The translations under genes were made by a program, and so were the position numbers. The notes beneath the pieces are model-generated. The model was not told where the DNA came from. It worked only from the letters and a program-made list of their open reading frames with translations, and did not search any database. Below are positions 28,993 to 38,350 of a DNA stretch of 64,000 nt, piece after piece. Each line of letters starts with the position of its first letter. Position 1 is the first letter of the stretch. The DNA comes from an uncultured Bacteroidales bacterium (GTDB lineage: Bacteria > Bacteroidota > Bacteroidia > Bacteroidales > Paludibacteraceae), in contig CADBYS010000001.1 of assembly GCA_902798965.1 (NCBI GenBank), positions 124,001 to 188,000 of the forward strand, in the 5' to 3' direction.

Positions 28993-29892
28993 TTGATTAT
29001 TTCAGGAAAAGACATAGCAGCCCAACTGCGCTCGGATATGCAGCAGCAGGTTGATGCGATGCGTGAGATGTACGGCCGCGCGCCAAGTCTGGTAGTGATA
29101 CAGGTAGGTGACGACCCTGCATCCACCATCTATGTACGTAACAAGATGCGGGCCGCCGAGTTCTGTCATATACAATCCAGACAGATACTGTTGCCGAGCA
29201 GTATAACCGAGAGCGATCTGTGCAAACAGATAGAAGAGCTGAACAGAGATAACAACGTGGATGGCATTCTGGTGCAGTTGCCTTTGCCCGAACATATCGA
29301 CGAGGAGCATATATTGCGAGCCATACGTGCCGAGAAAGATGTGGACGGTTTTCATCCGGATAATGCCGCATACCTGTGGCTGCATCAGCCGCTGGTGAAG
29401 AAACATGTGGCATCGATTTACAATCCCGTGCCCGATTACGGATGTACTATCCCCTGCACGCCGAAAGGTATATTGTCGCTCTTGGCATCCACGGGTGTGG
29501 AACTGGACGGCAAGCGGGCTGTGATGGTCGGACGATCGGATATAGTGGGCAAACCCATGGCCAAACTGCTCATGGACAGACAATGTACGGTCACTCTGGC
29601 GCATAGTCATACCAGTGATTTGCCGGCTGTGTGCCGCGAGGCGGATATACTGATTGTTGCGGTAGGCAAACCCAAGCTGATTTCGGCCGACTGCATCAAA
29701 CCCGGGGCAATCGTGATTGACGTAGGCATCAACCGTCTGCCGGACGGAACGTTGTCGGGCGATGTGGATTTTGAGGCATGCAAAGACATTGCTGCCCATA
29801 TCACCCCGGTGCCCGGAGGCGTTGGGCCGATGACCGTGACCATGCTCATGCAGAACACGATTGATTGCTTCCGTCGCAGAATGGCCAAATAG
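28993..29892 (+). CDS. folD: Methylenetetrahydrofolate dehydrogenase/cyclohydrolase
   Basis: 299 residues. Bifunctional one-carbon enzyme interconverting methylene- and formyl-tetrahydrofolate. Visible: SLVVIQVGDDPAS, YVRNKMRAAE with catalytic Lys, VDGILVQLPLPEH, GRSDIVGKPMA, and PVPGGVGPMTVTML. The start is TTG at 28993: a TAA at 28978-28980 closes the frame upstream and no ATG or GTG lies between. It follows pyrG by 23 bases. Confidence 0.96.
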   Translation: MIISGKDIAAQLRSDMQQQVDAMREMYGRAPSLVVIQVGDDPASTIYVRNKMRAAEFCHIQSRQILLPSSITESDLCKQIEELNRDNNVDGILVQLPLPEHIDEEHILRAIRAEKDVDGFHPDNAAYLWLHQPLVKKHVASIYNPVPDYGCTIPCTPKGILSLLASTGVELDGKRAVMVGRSDIVGKPMAKLLMDRQCTVTLAHSHTSDLPAVCREADILIVAVGKPKLISADCIKPGAIVIDVGINRLPDGTLSGDVDFEACKDIAAHITPVPGGVGPMTVTMLMQNTIDCFRRRMAK

Positions 29893-29937
29893 TAAATCGT
29901 ACATAAACCGTACATCGTAAATCGTACATCTTACATG
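29893..29937 (+). repeat. AAATCGTACAT array running into the next start codon
   Basis: Copies of AAATCGTACAT, AAACCGTACAT and CGTAAATCGTACAT; the last unit ends TTACATG, whose ATG (29935) is the start codon of the next gene. The same layout occurs at 34795-34829 and 38294-38350, and a related array at 59994-60055. Confidence 0.7.
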
Positions 29938-30147
29938 CTTAAGACAATCCTCATATCAGTCGGGCTGCTCGGGTTAGGAATACTCGGAATGTGCGTGAGA
30001 ATGCTGCTCAAGAAGAACGGCACGTTTCACTCACAAGACGTAGGGCAGAGCAAGGCCATGCGCGACCGGGGCGTGACGTGTACTCGCTCGCAAGACCGGC
30101 AAGCCCAACGGGGCAATCCTCTAAAGCTCAATGTGGATGAACTATAA
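29935..30147 (+). CDS. Small conserved membrane protein
   Basis: 70 residues. One N-terminal membrane helix (ILISVGLLGLGILGMCV) and a short polar tail with GQSKAMRDRGVTC and SQDRQAQR. I recognise the pattern G-x-x-K-A-M-R-x-x-G-x-x-C-x-x-x-Q-D from small Bacteroidota proteins of unknown function; the conserved Cys may matter. The start codon is the last part of the upstream repeat array. Confidence 0.7.
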   Translation: MLKTILISVGLLGLGILGMCVRMLLKKNGTFHSQDVGQSKAMRDRGVTCTRSQDRQAQRGNPLKLNVDEL

Positions 30148-30188
30148 GGAGAGAATAGTATAAATCAGATACATAAAATTTTAATAAA

Positions 30189-30785
30189 ATGAATAAGATT
30201 CAAATTGCAATTGATTCGATTTTGGCTATAGCCGTTATAGCCTTGTTTGTGTTGGTATTGAAACCTGCTGCAAAACCTGAGGCAGCCGCTCTGCCTGCTC
30301 CTCAGGAAGGTAATATGCCTATTGCGTACATCAATCTGGATTCGATTCTGCAAGGTTACACCTTTGCTTTGGAAGCCCAGGACAAACTGATGACGCGTCA
30401 GGAGAATGCTCGTCTGGAACTCAACCAGAAAGCCCGCACCTTGCAGAATGAGATGGCTGACTTCCAGCGTAAGTTGGAGAACAACGCCTTCCTGAGCCGC
30501 GAACGTGCCGAGAGCGAGCAACAGCGTATACTCAAGAAGCAGCAAGACCTGGAGAACCGTGAAGCACAACTCACCCAGGAGATAATGCAGGAGAACCAGG
30601 AGTTGCAGATCCAACTGGCAGACACTATCCTGAGCTACGTGAAGGAGCTGAATGCTGACGGACGCTACCAAATGATCTTCTCGAACAACGCCAAGGATAA
30701 CATCCTGCTTTCGGCTGAGGGATATGACATTACCGCTGAGGTGGTAGCAGCATTGAATGCACGCTATACGCCGAAGAAGAAGTAA
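30189..30785 (+). CDS. OmpH/Skp-family periplasmic chaperone
   Basis: 198 residues. An N-terminal hydrophobic segment, then MPIAYINLDSILQGY typical of OmpH proteins, a long coiled coil (about residues 60-145), and a C-terminal NADGRYQMIFSNNAKDNILL as in the family. Skp-like chaperones hold unfolded outer membrane proteins. The next gene encodes an outer membrane barrel, which fits. Confidence 0.85.
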   Translation: MNKIQIAIDSILAIAVIALFVLVLKPAAKPEAAALPAPQEGNMPIAYINLDSILQGYTFALEAQDKLMTRQENARLELNQKARTLQNEMADFQRKLENNAFLSRERAESEQQRILKKQQDLENREAQLTQEIMQENQELQIQLADTILSYVKELNADGRYQMIFSNNAKDNILLSAEGYDITAEVVAALNARYTPKKK

Positions 30786-30807
30786 GTAATCAGCGATTAG
30801 TAATCAG
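30785..30807 (+). repeat. AGTAATCAG direct repeat in spacer
   Basis: Two 9-base copies at 30785-30793 and 30799-30807, 14 bases apart, just before the ATG at 30811. A small example of repeat-filled spacers in this operon. Confidence 0.4.
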
Positions 30808-30810
30808 ATT

Positions 30811-32667
30811 ATGAAGAGTAGGAGTTGGTTGGTTGTGATGGTGTTGCTTGTGTTGCCGATGGTAACGCGGGCACAGGCTATACCCGAGGCTTTGGAGTAC
30901 AGCCTGGTGTATGATTATCTTGACGAATTAGCTACCGATGGTATCATCGAAATCTCAGAAGCCATACGTCCGTACAGCCGCAGGCAGATTGCTAACATGC
31001 TGCGAACGGCTGCCATGAAGGACAGTCTGCTCAGTCCGCGCCAACGCGATGACTTGCAGTTTTATATGCAGGATTATGCGCTGGAACTGGACACCATACC
31101 CGTGTATCATTCCTACGGCTACAGGCACGCCAGCCAATGGGTTACGAAGGTGAGCAACCTGTCGCTGGCCGACCCCTCGCTACATATCCTTACGCCTAAG
31201 AAACAGTTCAAGATGCGTTTACGTCCTATCTTAGGGATGGATATGTACATCTCCAAGAAAGGACTGATTACCAAGCGTACGTACGGCGCTGAACTGCAGA
31301 TGGATATAGTTGGGCATGTGAGTATATGGGGCTCAATACGCGACAACTCGTGGAAGGGTACGGATTACCTTAACAAGACCTATTTCCCGACCTACTATGA
31401 CCAGATCGACGGTGCCAAACTGACCAAACCGGGATACTTGAACAACTTTCCGGGTGTGCAGTTCAAGGAGGCAAACTACGGTTACGACTATTCCGACTCG
31501 CGTGGTGGTATAGCTCTGTACGCCTGGTGGGGAAGGATAGCTGTGGAGCGTGAACGTATCCAATGGGGCGACGCGCAACATTGCTCGAACATCCTGTCGG
31601 CTCACAGCCCTGCCGTTCCGATGGTTACCCTGCAACTCACACCATGCTGGTGGTTCCAGTTTGACTACTTCCACGCTTGGCTCGTGAGCAACGTGCTCGA
31701 CTCCTCGTATGTTTATCAGGAGAACTACGCGGAAGGTGTGACGAAGACGCATTACCGTCCGGCAAGTAAGTTCATGGCGGCTAATATGTTCACATTCAAG
31801 CCGATCAAACACATCCACTTCTCTTTTGGTAACTCCATCGTTTATGCCGAACGAACGGTTCAAGCCGCATATTTCATCCCTATAGCTTTCTTTAAGTCGC
31901 TCGACCACCTGCTTACAAAAGGTTTGTCAGGTGTAGAGAACCAGAACTCGCAGATGTTTGCGTCCGTGACTGTGCGGCCATGCGACCATCTGAGGCTCTA
32001 CGGATCGGTATATGTCGATGAGTTCCAATTGGCACGTATGCTGCGCAAGAAACCCGATCGTAACCCCGTATCGTACCAGGTAGGTTTTCATTGGAGTGGA
32101 TGGCCTGTAAATGGATTGAGTCTGAAAGGTGAGTTCACACGAACACGTATAGCTTGCTACTCGCACTCCATCGATGTGCTGACTTATCGCTCCAACTCCT
32201 ATCAGATGGGACATTACATGGGTGATAATGCACAATCGGTTTATGCTGAACTGTCTTACCGTCCGTCACGTTCCTTGCGACTGAGCCTCAGTTATTTGCA
32301 AGACACGAAGTACCGCAAGTATGAGTACTTGCGTCAGAACATAGCCGGCACGCGCATATCTGATCCGATCATAGCACAAAAGCCGTTTAGCGAGAAGATA
32401 TGGCGAAACGACGAGGTACAATTCAATGCCGTATACGAGGTGTTCAACAACTGCTATGCGCATGTTGACCTTATATATAATAACGCGCGCGCGTACTCTC
32501 CGACATCGGCACGTATCGAAGGTGAAGACCGCGGATGGAATGCCGATGGCACGAGCAAAGAGTTGTCGGGTGCAGAGTTGCAGTCCTACTATCTGAATCA
32601 GTTTACGCCCTTGTACATGCAAGGCAAGAACCTGACGGTAGTCATGGGACTGAACATAGGATTCTAA
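30811..32667 (+). CDS. Wzi-like outer membrane beta-barrel (capsule assembly)
   Basis: 618 residues with signal peptide ending near VTRAQA. An N-terminal helical region (about residues 25-90; YDYLDELATDGIIEISEAIR) precedes a long stretch of alternating strands with many aromatic girdle residues, ending in GLNIGF with a C-terminal Phe. The pattern matches the capsule assembly Wzi family, barrels that hold capsular polysaccharide at the surface. Neighbours in lipid and glycan synthesis agree. It could be another barrel type. Confidence 0.7.
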   Translation: MKSRSWLVVMVLLVLPMVTRAQAIPEALEYSLVYDYLDELATDGIIEISEAIRPYSRRQIANMLRTAAMKDSLLSPRQRDDLQFYMQDYALELDTIPVYHSYGYRHASQWVTKVSNLSLADPSLHILTPKKQFKMRLRPILGMDMYISKKGLITKRTYGAELQMDIVGHVSIWGSIRDNSWKGTDYLNKTYFPTYYDQIDGAKLTKPGYLNNFPGVQFKEANYGYDYSDSRGGIALYAWWGRIAVERERIQWGDAQHCSNILSAHSPAVPMVTLQLTPCWWFQFDYFHAWLVSNVLDSSYVYQENYAEGVTKTHYRPASKFMAANMFTFKPIKHIHFSFGNSIVYAERTVQAAYFIPIAFFKSLDHLLTKGLSGVENQNSQMFASVTVRPCDHLRLYGSVYVDEFQLARMLRKKPDRNPVSYQVGFHWSGWPVNGLSLKGEFTRTRIACYSHSIDVLTYRSNSYQMGHYMGDNAQSVYAELSYRPSRSLRLSLSYLQDTKYRKYEYLRQNIAGTRISDPIIAQKPFSEKIWRNDEVQFNAVYEVFNNCYAHVDLIYNNARAYSPTSARIEGEDRGWNADGTSKELSGAELQSYYLNQFTPLYMQGKNLTVVMGLNIGF

Positions 32668-32669
32668 CT

Positions 32670-32689
32670 ATCAGCCAATATTGGCTGAT
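32670..32689 (+). repeat. 20-base intercistronic hairpin, copy 3
   Basis: ATCAGCCAATATTGGCTGAT, a perfect palindrome (9-pair stem, 2-base loop), 2 bases after the previous stop and 15 bases before the cdsA ATG. Confidence 0.75.
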
Positions 32690-32704
32690 GAAACCAATAA
32701 CAAC

Positions 32705-33598
32705 ATGAGTAATTTGATACAACGAACATTATCAGGCGCGGTATATGTAGCCGTAGTGGTGGCGAGCATACTCATTCATCCCTTGGCGTTTGTGTCGGTT
32801 TTTGCGATAGTAAGCACACTGGCTGTCAGGGAGTTTCATCACATAACAGGTGACCCTAAATATACGACGGTCTTTGGTATGTTGCTCAACGTGCTGCTAT
32901 TTGCGAGCATAGGTGTTTGGCGCTTGTGCGATCGGCTTATAGCCACGAATTATGTATTCGAAACGAGCATCTCGCAGATTCTACTGTTAGTGTATATGGT
33001 TGTTCTGTTGGGGGCGTTGGTGTATGAGTTGTCGCAGTTTGAGGCAGCTCAACCGGCTGCTCATTGGGGACATCTGCTTGCCGGACAAGTGATGGTGGCT
33101 TTGCCGTTTGCCACGATGCTCGTCATGCTCGATTACAGCAAATGGCTGCTTCTGGCGCTATTCGTGTTGCTTTGGACGAACGATACAGGAGCCTATTGCG
33201 TGGGTTCGCTAACAGCCAAACGTGCAAACGGCAATCATAAGATGTCGCCTCATGTGAGCCCGAAGAAGAGTTGGGAAGGATTGTTCGGCGGAGCGGTATT
33301 TGTTCTGCTTGCAGCTTGGTTGTTAACGGCATGTGGCTGGTTTGACTGCGTGGACAGTTGGCAATACGAGCCTTGTCTGTATGCTAAATATTGGGTGGCT
33401 ATGGGCTTTGGCGTGCTTGCCGTAGTTGCCGGAACGTTGGGCGACCTGATGGAGAGTCTGCTCAAGCGCTCGTATGGCATCAAGGATAGCGGACGGTTCT
33501 TGCCCGGGCACGGAGGTGTGCTCGATCGTTTCGACAGTCTGTTGCTTGCTACACCCGTCATGGCAATATATCTTACACTAATTAGAATGTTTATCTGA
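32705..33598 (+). CDS. cdsA: Phosphatidate cytidylyltransferase
   Basis: 297 residues, multi-pass membrane protein making CDP-diacylglycerol for phospholipid synthesis. The C-terminal signature is complete: SPKKSWEGLFGG, GTLGDLMESLLKRSYGIKDS and LPGHGGVLDRFDS. I chose ATG 32705; an in-frame TTG at 32681 lies inside the upstream hairpin. It is followed by the next gene after one base. Confidence 0.93.
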   Translation: MSNLIQRTLSGAVYVAVVVASILIHPLAFVSVFAIVSTLAVREFHHITGDPKYTTVFGMLLNVLLFASIGVWRLCDRLIATNYVFETSISQILLLVYMVVLLGALVYELSQFEAAQPAAHWGHLLAGQVMVALPFATMLVMLDYSKWLLLALFVLLWTNDTGAYCVGSLTAKRANGNHKMSPHVSPKKSWEGLFGGAVFVLLAAWLLTACGWFDCVDSWQYEPCLYAKYWVAMGFGVLAVVAGTLGDLMESLLKRSYGIKDSGRFLPGHGGVLDRFDSLLLATPVMAIYLTLIRMFI

Positions 33599-33599
33599 T

Positions 33600-33950
33600 A
33601 TGCTTGAATCAACGATTATTGACGATCAAGAACGCGAGTTGCTTGATTACATCATCCGCACTATTCCTGCGGACGATTTGTACGGACTGACCGAGGACGA
33701 TATCCTGTACGTACTCGACGTGATGGACGATTATCTTGTAATGAAAGGTATAGCCACCGAGGACGAGGAGAACGAAGAGATGGAGTACAAGGAAGGTTAT
33801 GTGGACGAGACCGAACAACTCCAATATGTGCTCGAGCAAGCCAAGTTGGACAAAGTGCCGGTTACTTCAGTACAGGTTCAACTCATTCAAGATGCTGAGT
33901 TTCAGTATGGTGTAGAGAACGGATTCTACAGCGAGGAGGATGAGGCATAG
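33600..33950 (+). CDS. Small acidic hypothetical protein
   Basis: 116 residues, very acidic, no signal or membrane segment, so cytoplasmic. It shows helical segments (ERELLDYIIRTIPADDLY, DILYVLDVMDDYLVMKG). I do not recognise a family function. It is one base after cdsA and overlaps the next gene by 11 bases, so it is co-expressed with lipid synthesis genes. Confidence 0.65.
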   Translation: MLESTIIDDQERELLDYIIRTIPADDLYGLTEDDILYVLDVMDDYLVMKGIATEDEENEEMEYKEGYVDETEQLQYVLEQAKLDKVPVTSVQVQLIQDAEFQYGVENGFYSEEDEA

Positions 33951-34794
33951 TTGGCTCAACATATTGAGTCGGCTGCCGATGGGTGTTCACCACTTCTTTT
34001 CCTCGTGGCTGATTTACCCGCTGATGTACTACCTGTTGCGCTACCGCAGGAAGGTGGTGGACAAGAATATCCGTAATGCCTTTCCCGATATGTCGGAACA
34101 GGAGCACCAAACCTTGCGCAAGCGCTTCTACAAGCAGTTTGCCGATCTGGTGGTGGAAACAATCTACGGCTACCGCATAAGCGATCGGGAGATGCGCGAG
34201 CGGATGCAGTATATCAACGAACAGGCTCTTGTGGAGGCTTGTATCAACCAAGGCGGAGCTATCACGATGCTCGCTCATTTGGGCACCTGGGAGTGGATGG
34301 CGGATTTCGGACGACGACATGAAACCGAAGGAATCCTGGAATGCAACGTCTATAGACGGTTGAAAAACACCTACTTCGATAACCTGATGTTAGCTATACG
34401 CAGTAAACGTGGCGGGGAATGTGTCGAGAAAGATCTGCTACTCCGTAGAATGGTGCAACTGCGCAAGAGCGAACTGAAACCGATGTACGGCATGCTCGCC
34501 GACCAGAAGCCGTCGCCCCGAAATGCCCATGTGTGGACAACCTTCCTGAATCAGGAAACAGCGTTTCTGGATGGTAGCGAGGTGCTGAGTAAGAAGTTCG
34601 GTTTGCCATGTTTCTTTGGGTATATTCGCTCGCCAAAACGCGGGTATTATACGATGGAACTCATGCCCTTGCAGGCTGATTCCGAGCTGTCTATAACCGA
34701 ACAATATGCCCGCTTGCTGGAGCGCAATATCCTTGAGCAACCGCACTTGTGGCTTTGGTCGCATAGCCGCTGGAAGTACCCTCGTCAATCGTAA
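33940..34794 (+). CDS. LpxL/HtrB-family acyltransferase
   Basis: 284 residues. Lipid A late acyltransferase family: an N-terminal membrane-associated segment (LPMGVHHFFSSWLIYPLMYY) and the catalytic HxxxxE, HLGTWEWM, with His at about residue 112; YGMLADQKPSP is also typical. It would add a secondary acyl chain to lipid A. It overlaps the upstream small gene by 11 bases. Which position it acylates cannot be read. Confidence 0.85.
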   Translation: MRHSWLNILSRLPMGVHHFFSSWLIYPLMYYLLRYRRKVVDKNIRNAFPDMSEQEHQTLRKRFYKQFADLVVETIYGYRISDREMRERMQYINEQALVEACINQGGAITMLAHLGTWEWMADFGRRHETEGILECNVYRRLKNTYFDNLMLAIRSKRGGECVEKDLLLRRMVQLRKSELKPMYGMLADQKPSPRNAHVWTTFLNQETAFLDGSEVLSKKFGLPCFFGYIRSPKRGYYTMELMPLQADSELSITEQYARLLERNILEQPHLWLWSHSRWKYPRQS

Positions 34795-34829
34795 ATAAAT
34801 CGTACATTGTAAATCGTACATCGTACATG
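34795..34829 (+). repeat. AAATCGTACAT array running into the next start codon
   Basis: AAATCGTACATTGT, AAATCGTACAT, CGTACATG: the last ATG (34827) is the glycosyltransferase start. Same layout as 29893-29937 and 38294-38350. Confidence 0.7.
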
Positions 34830-35879
34830 ACATGTAGTGTCGTCATATTGAATTGGAACGGAGCTGACGTGATGCGTCGGTTCTTGCCGTCAGTACTGGC
34901 TTGTACCACACAGCCGGAAACGGAGGTTGTGGTGGTCGATAACGGTTCGACGGACGACTCGATGTCTTATCTGCAATCCTTGCAGCCCACATCCGAGGCC
35001 AAAGCCGCCCATCTTAGAGTTATTCCATTTGCTGAGAACTACGGTTTTGCAGAAGGCTACAACCGTGCTATCCGCATGATGGACAGCGAGTTTGTGGTAT
35101 TGCTTAACTCCGATGTGATGGTTACGGAAGGATGGTTGCAACCCGTATTGGCATATATGCAAGAGCATCCTGAGGTCGCAGCCGCTCAGCCTAAGATCCT
35201 GGCATACAAGTCTTGGCAGGCACATCAGGAGGACGAAACAAAGCCCGTGACCTTCGAGCATGCCGGTGCTGCAGGCGGGTATATCGACCGTCTGGGCTAT
35301 CCCTTCTGCCGAGGCAGAGTGATGAGCTATGTGGCGGAAGATAAGGGACAATATGATACCGTAGCCCGTTGTTTCTGGGTAAGCGGGGCGGCATTCTTTA
35401 TCCGTACGGAAGTATATAATAAGGTAGGCGGCTTGGACAGCAAGTTCTTTGCCCATATGGAGGAGATTGACCTCTGCTGGAGACTCAACTGCCGCGGATA
35501 CGAACTCGCATGCGTGCCGCAAAGTGCTGTGTATCACTTGGGTGGAGGCGCGTTGGCGTACGACAATCCGAAAAAGACCTACCTGAATTTCCGCAATAAC
35601 CTGATTATGCTCTACAAGAATCTCCCGCAGCCCCGGTTGCGACGTGTGATGGCTATGCGGTTCGTGCTTGATTATGTGGCTGCATTCCAGGCACTTGTGA
35701 CATTCAAGCCCCGACATTTTGCGGCAATCTTCCGCGCGCGAAAAGATTATATGAAGATGCGACGCAGTTTTGCCCGATCCAGACAAGAGAATCTTAATCT
35801 CGCTACGTCTGCATATCCGTCCACCATCTCTCAACGTTCAATCATATTCGACTACTATTTCCGTGGTAAAGATGGGTGA
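34827..35879 (+). CDS. Family 2 glycosyltransferase
   Basis: 350 residues. GT-A fold family 2: VVILNWNGADVM, VVVVDNGSTDDS, FAEGYNRAI and the metal-binding region VLLNSDVMV; HMEEIDLCWRLNCRGYE is a common later motif in rhamnosyl-type transferases. It adds a sugar to a cell-surface glycan; donor and acceptor are unknown. It ends the 13-gene unit. No clear terminator follows, only the periodic array. Confidence 0.88.
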   Translation: MTCSVVILNWNGADVMRRFLPSVLACTTQPETEVVVVDNGSTDDSMSYLQSLQPTSEAKAAHLRVIPFAENYGFAEGYNRAIRMMDSEFVVLLNSDVMVTEGWLQPVLAYMQEHPEVAAAQPKILAYKSWQAHQEDETKPVTFEHAGAAGGYIDRLGYPFCRGRVMSYVAEDKGQYDTVARCFWVSGAAFFIRTEVYNKVGGLDSKFFAHMEEIDLCWRLNCRGYELACVPQSAVYHLGGGALAYDNPKKTYLNFRNNLIMLYKNLPQPRLRRVMAMRFVLDYVAAFQALVTFKPRHFAAIFRARKDYMKMRRSFARSRQENLNLATSAYPSTISQRSIIFDYYFRGKDG

Positions 35880-35883
35880 AACA

Positions 35884-35986
35884 CGTGGTCATCCTAGACT
35901 TTAGTCCTTATCAAGTCCTGATCAAATCCTAATCAAAAGCATATCGAATCCTCATCAAGAGCCAATGAAATTCCCGTCAATAGCTA
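35884..35986 (-). repeat. 11-base-periodic array, copy B
   Basis: Successive 11-base units on the + strand: ATCAAGTCCTG, ATCAAATCCTA, ATCAAAAGCAT, ATCGAATCCTC, ATCAAGAGCCA and so on. Bases 35884-35908 are the exact reverse complement of 11957-11981. Both copies lie between transcription units. The 278-base gap also holds the promoter at 36089. Confidence 0.7.
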
Positions 35987-36088
35987 ACCGCAAACAGATG
36001 TTTGTGGTGCAAAAATATCAAAAAAGAGTCATATGAGCGGATTTATTTTGTCATTTTTTAAGAAAAAATGCAAAATTATAGCAAAAAA

Positions 36089-36120
36089 TTTGCAAATTCG
36101 GGATTTTTTTTGTATCTTTG
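36089..36120 (+). promoter_or_regulatory. Bacteroidota promoter for the 9-gene acyl-CoA ligase to CYTH unit
   Basis: TTTG at 36089-36092, 20 bases, TATCTTTG at 36113-36120; the -33 box lies in ATTTGCAAAT. Transcription should start near 36125, about 33 bases before the ATG. Confidence 0.85.
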
Positions 36121-36157
36121 CAGCGCGTAAGAATGCGAACATATAAATTACTCGTAT

Positions 36158-36577
36158 ATGAGAAAAACAATAGCAATAATTTTGGCCGTGGTAGCCGTTG
36201 CGCTGGGCGGTTATTTGTACGTCAAGTTTTGGTATGTATACAGCGATGGCGTGAATGAAGGCGACATCAACTACTTCCAGCGAGAGGGATTCATCTTCAA
36301 AACCTATGAGGGTAAGATGATCCAGACGGGTTACAACTCAAAGAACACGACCTCTACCATTCAGTCCAACGAGTTCAAGTTCTCGGTTGAGAGCGAAAGG
36401 GTAGCGCAACAGATTAATAATGCCTCCGGCAAACAGATCAAGCTGCACTGGAAACGTTATTTGGGTACATTACCATGGCGCGGAAACAGCCAGTTTGTGG
36501 TTGACAGCATCTATAGCGTACGCAGCGGACAACTGTCGCAAGATCCCTTTGATGCACAATTGCCGCCGACCGAATAA
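36158..36577 (+). CDS. Conserved membrane-anchored hypothetical protein
   Basis: 139 residues. One N-terminal membrane helix (IIAIILAVVAVALGGYLY region), then YSDGVNEGDINYFQREGF, IFKTYEGKM, and a C-terminal KLHWKRYLGTLPWRG. This pattern is known from a conserved Bacteroidota family of unknown function, sometimes mislabelled 6-phosphogluconate dehydrogenase; no dehydrogenase motif is present. Confidence 0.7.
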   Translation: MRKTIAIILAVVAVALGGYLYVKFWYVYSDGVNEGDINYFQREGFIFKTYEGKMIQTGYNSKNTTSTIQSNEFKFSVESERVAQQINNASGKQIKLHWKRYLGTLPWRGNSQFVVDSIYSVRSGQLSQDPFDAQLPPTE

Positions 36578-36587
36578 ACGTTATTTC

Positions 36588-36609
36588 GTTAAACTGTTAA
36601 ACTGTTAGG
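36588..36609 (+). repeat. GTTAAACT 8-base array
   Basis: GTTAAACT, GTTAAACT, GTTAGG immediately before the ATG at 36611. A sister array is at 46428-46451. Confidence 0.6.
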
Positions 36610-36610
36610 T

Positions 36611-38293
36611 ATGTTAACAGACGAAAAAAATAATCTGGTTAAACGATTTGAGCAATCGTTTAAGGATCATTGGGATATGCCTGCCGTAACCGATTGGGGA
36701 ACAGATAAGACTCTCACGTACGGCGAACTGGCCACGGTGATTGCCCACCTGCACCTGATGTTCGAGGAAAATGGCTTGAAAAAAGATGACAAGGTTGCTT
36801 TGATGGGTAGGAACAACTCGTGTTGGGTGGCTACATTCCTGGCTACAATTACGTATGGAGCTATAGTGGTGCCAATCCTACAGGATTTCAAAGCTGCTGA
36901 CGCTATTCATATCATCAACCATTCTGATGCAAAGTTGCTGTTTATCAGCGACAATATTTGGGAGGGTATTGACTTGGAGCAGATTCCTGATGTGAAGGTT
37001 GTTGTTTCGCTCAACGATTGGCATCCGATCTCCCAACACATGGAGGTGCGTCATATTACGATGCTTTACATCCAGAAGCAGTTCGTTCGTAAGTACGGCG
37101 GTCGTCTTACGCCTGACAAGGTGCATTACGACGAGCGTCCGAACGATGCTGTCGCTTCCATCAACTACACCTCGGGCACGACCGGCTTCTCGAAGGGTGT
37201 AATCACTCCATGCAACGCCTTGGCAGGCAACATCAAGTATGGAGTTGACGACATCAAAATCGTCTATCCCGGAGCGCGTCACGTAGCGTTCCTCCCGCTG
37301 GCACACGCCTATGGTTGTGCGTTCGATTTCCTGTGCTGCCTGGCAGCCGGTGGTCACACGTTCCTCGTTGGTCGTACGCCAGCGCCGAAGATTCTGCTCA
37401 AGGCGTTTGCAGATGTCAAACCGACTCTTATATTAAGCGTGCCACTTATCCTCGAGAAGATATACAAGAAGATGATTGTTCCGCAGATAAGCAAAGCGCC
37501 GGTAAGTTGGGTGTTGAAGATTCCTTATTTAGACGAGATTGTGCTCAGCAAGATTCGTCAAACCTTGATTGACGCTTTTGGCGGCGAGTTCAAGCAGATT
37601 ATCATCGGCGGAGCTCCGCTGAATGCCGAGGTGGAAGCATTCCTGAAACGCATCAAGTTCCCCGTTTCGGTAGGATATGGCATGACGGAGTGCGCTCCGC
37701 TAATCTCATTTACGCCATGGGAGGAATACAAGACCTTCTCGTGCGGACGACCTCTGCCCGGATTGATGAAAGCACGTATAGCCAACCCTGACAAGAATGG
37801 AGTAGGTGAGATAGAGGTAAGTGGCGAACATGTGATGTACGGCTATTACAAGAACGATGAGGCCACCAAATTGACTTTTGCTAAGGATGGCTGGTTGAAG
37901 ACCGGTGACTTAGGCATGATAGACGAGGACGGGTTCATCTTCATCAAGGGACGCAACAAGACCATGCTTCTTGGATCCTCTGGCCAGAATATCTACCCCG
38001 AAGAGATAGAATCGAAACTTGATAACATGCCTTACGTGAGCGAGTCACTTGTGCTGCAGAACAAGGAGGATCAACTGGTGGCACTCGTCTGTCCGGATAT
38101 GGAAGCTGTGGATGCTAACCATCTTACTGAGGAACAATTGGAGGCAGCTATGGAGGAGAACCGCCGTGCTCTCAACCCGCTGCTGGCATCCTACGAACCG
38201 ATTGCAAAGATTAAGATCTATCCCCACGAGTTCGAGAAGACGCCTAAGAAATCAATCAAACGATTCTTATATACAAGCATGGCTGATGATTAA
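36611..38293 (+). CDS. Long-chain acyl-CoA synthetase (AMP-binding)
   Basis: 560 residues. Adenylate-forming ligase: P-loop-like INYTSGTTGFSKGV, GYGMTECAPLISF, and the hinge region WLKTGDLGMIDEDGFIFIKG, with the C-terminal Lys motif in FEKTPKKSIKRF. It activates fatty acids to acyl-CoA or acyl-ACP in the cytoplasm or at the membrane. The chain length cannot be read. Confidence 0.88.
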   Translation: MLTDEKNNLVKRFEQSFKDHWDMPAVTDWGTDKTLTYGELATVIAHLHLMFEENGLKKDDKVALMGRNNSCWVATFLATITYGAIVVPILQDFKAADAIHIINHSDAKLLFISDNIWEGIDLEQIPDVKVVVSLNDWHPISQHMEVRHITMLYIQKQFVRKYGGRLTPDKVHYDERPNDAVASINYTSGTTGFSKGVITPCNALAGNIKYGVDDIKIVYPGARHVAFLPLAHAYGCAFDFLCCLAAGGHTFLVGRTPAPKILLKAFADVKPTLILSVPLILEKIYKKMIVPQISKAPVSWVLKIPYLDEIVLSKIRQTLIDAFGGEFKQIIIGGAPLNAEVEAFLKRIKFPVSVGYGMTECAPLISFTPWEEYKTFSCGRPLPGLMKARIANPDKNGVGEIEVSGEHVMYGYYKNDEATKLTFAKDGWLKTGDLGMIDEDGFIFIKGRNKTMLLGSSGQNIYPEEIESKLDNMPYVSESLVLQNKEDQLVALVCPDMEAVDANHLTEEQLEAAMEENRRALNPLLASYEPIAKIKIYPHEFEKTPKKSIKRFLYTSMADD

Positions 38294-38350
38294 ATGGTAA
38301 ATTATTAAATCGTCTATAAATCATACATCGTAAATCGTACATCGTACATG
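38294..38350 (+). repeat. AAATCGTACAT array running into the coaX start codon
   Basis: Units AAATCGTCTAT, AAATCATACAT, CGTAAATCGTACAT, CGTACATG; the final ATG at 38348 starts coaX. Same layout as 29893 and 34795. Confidence 0.7.
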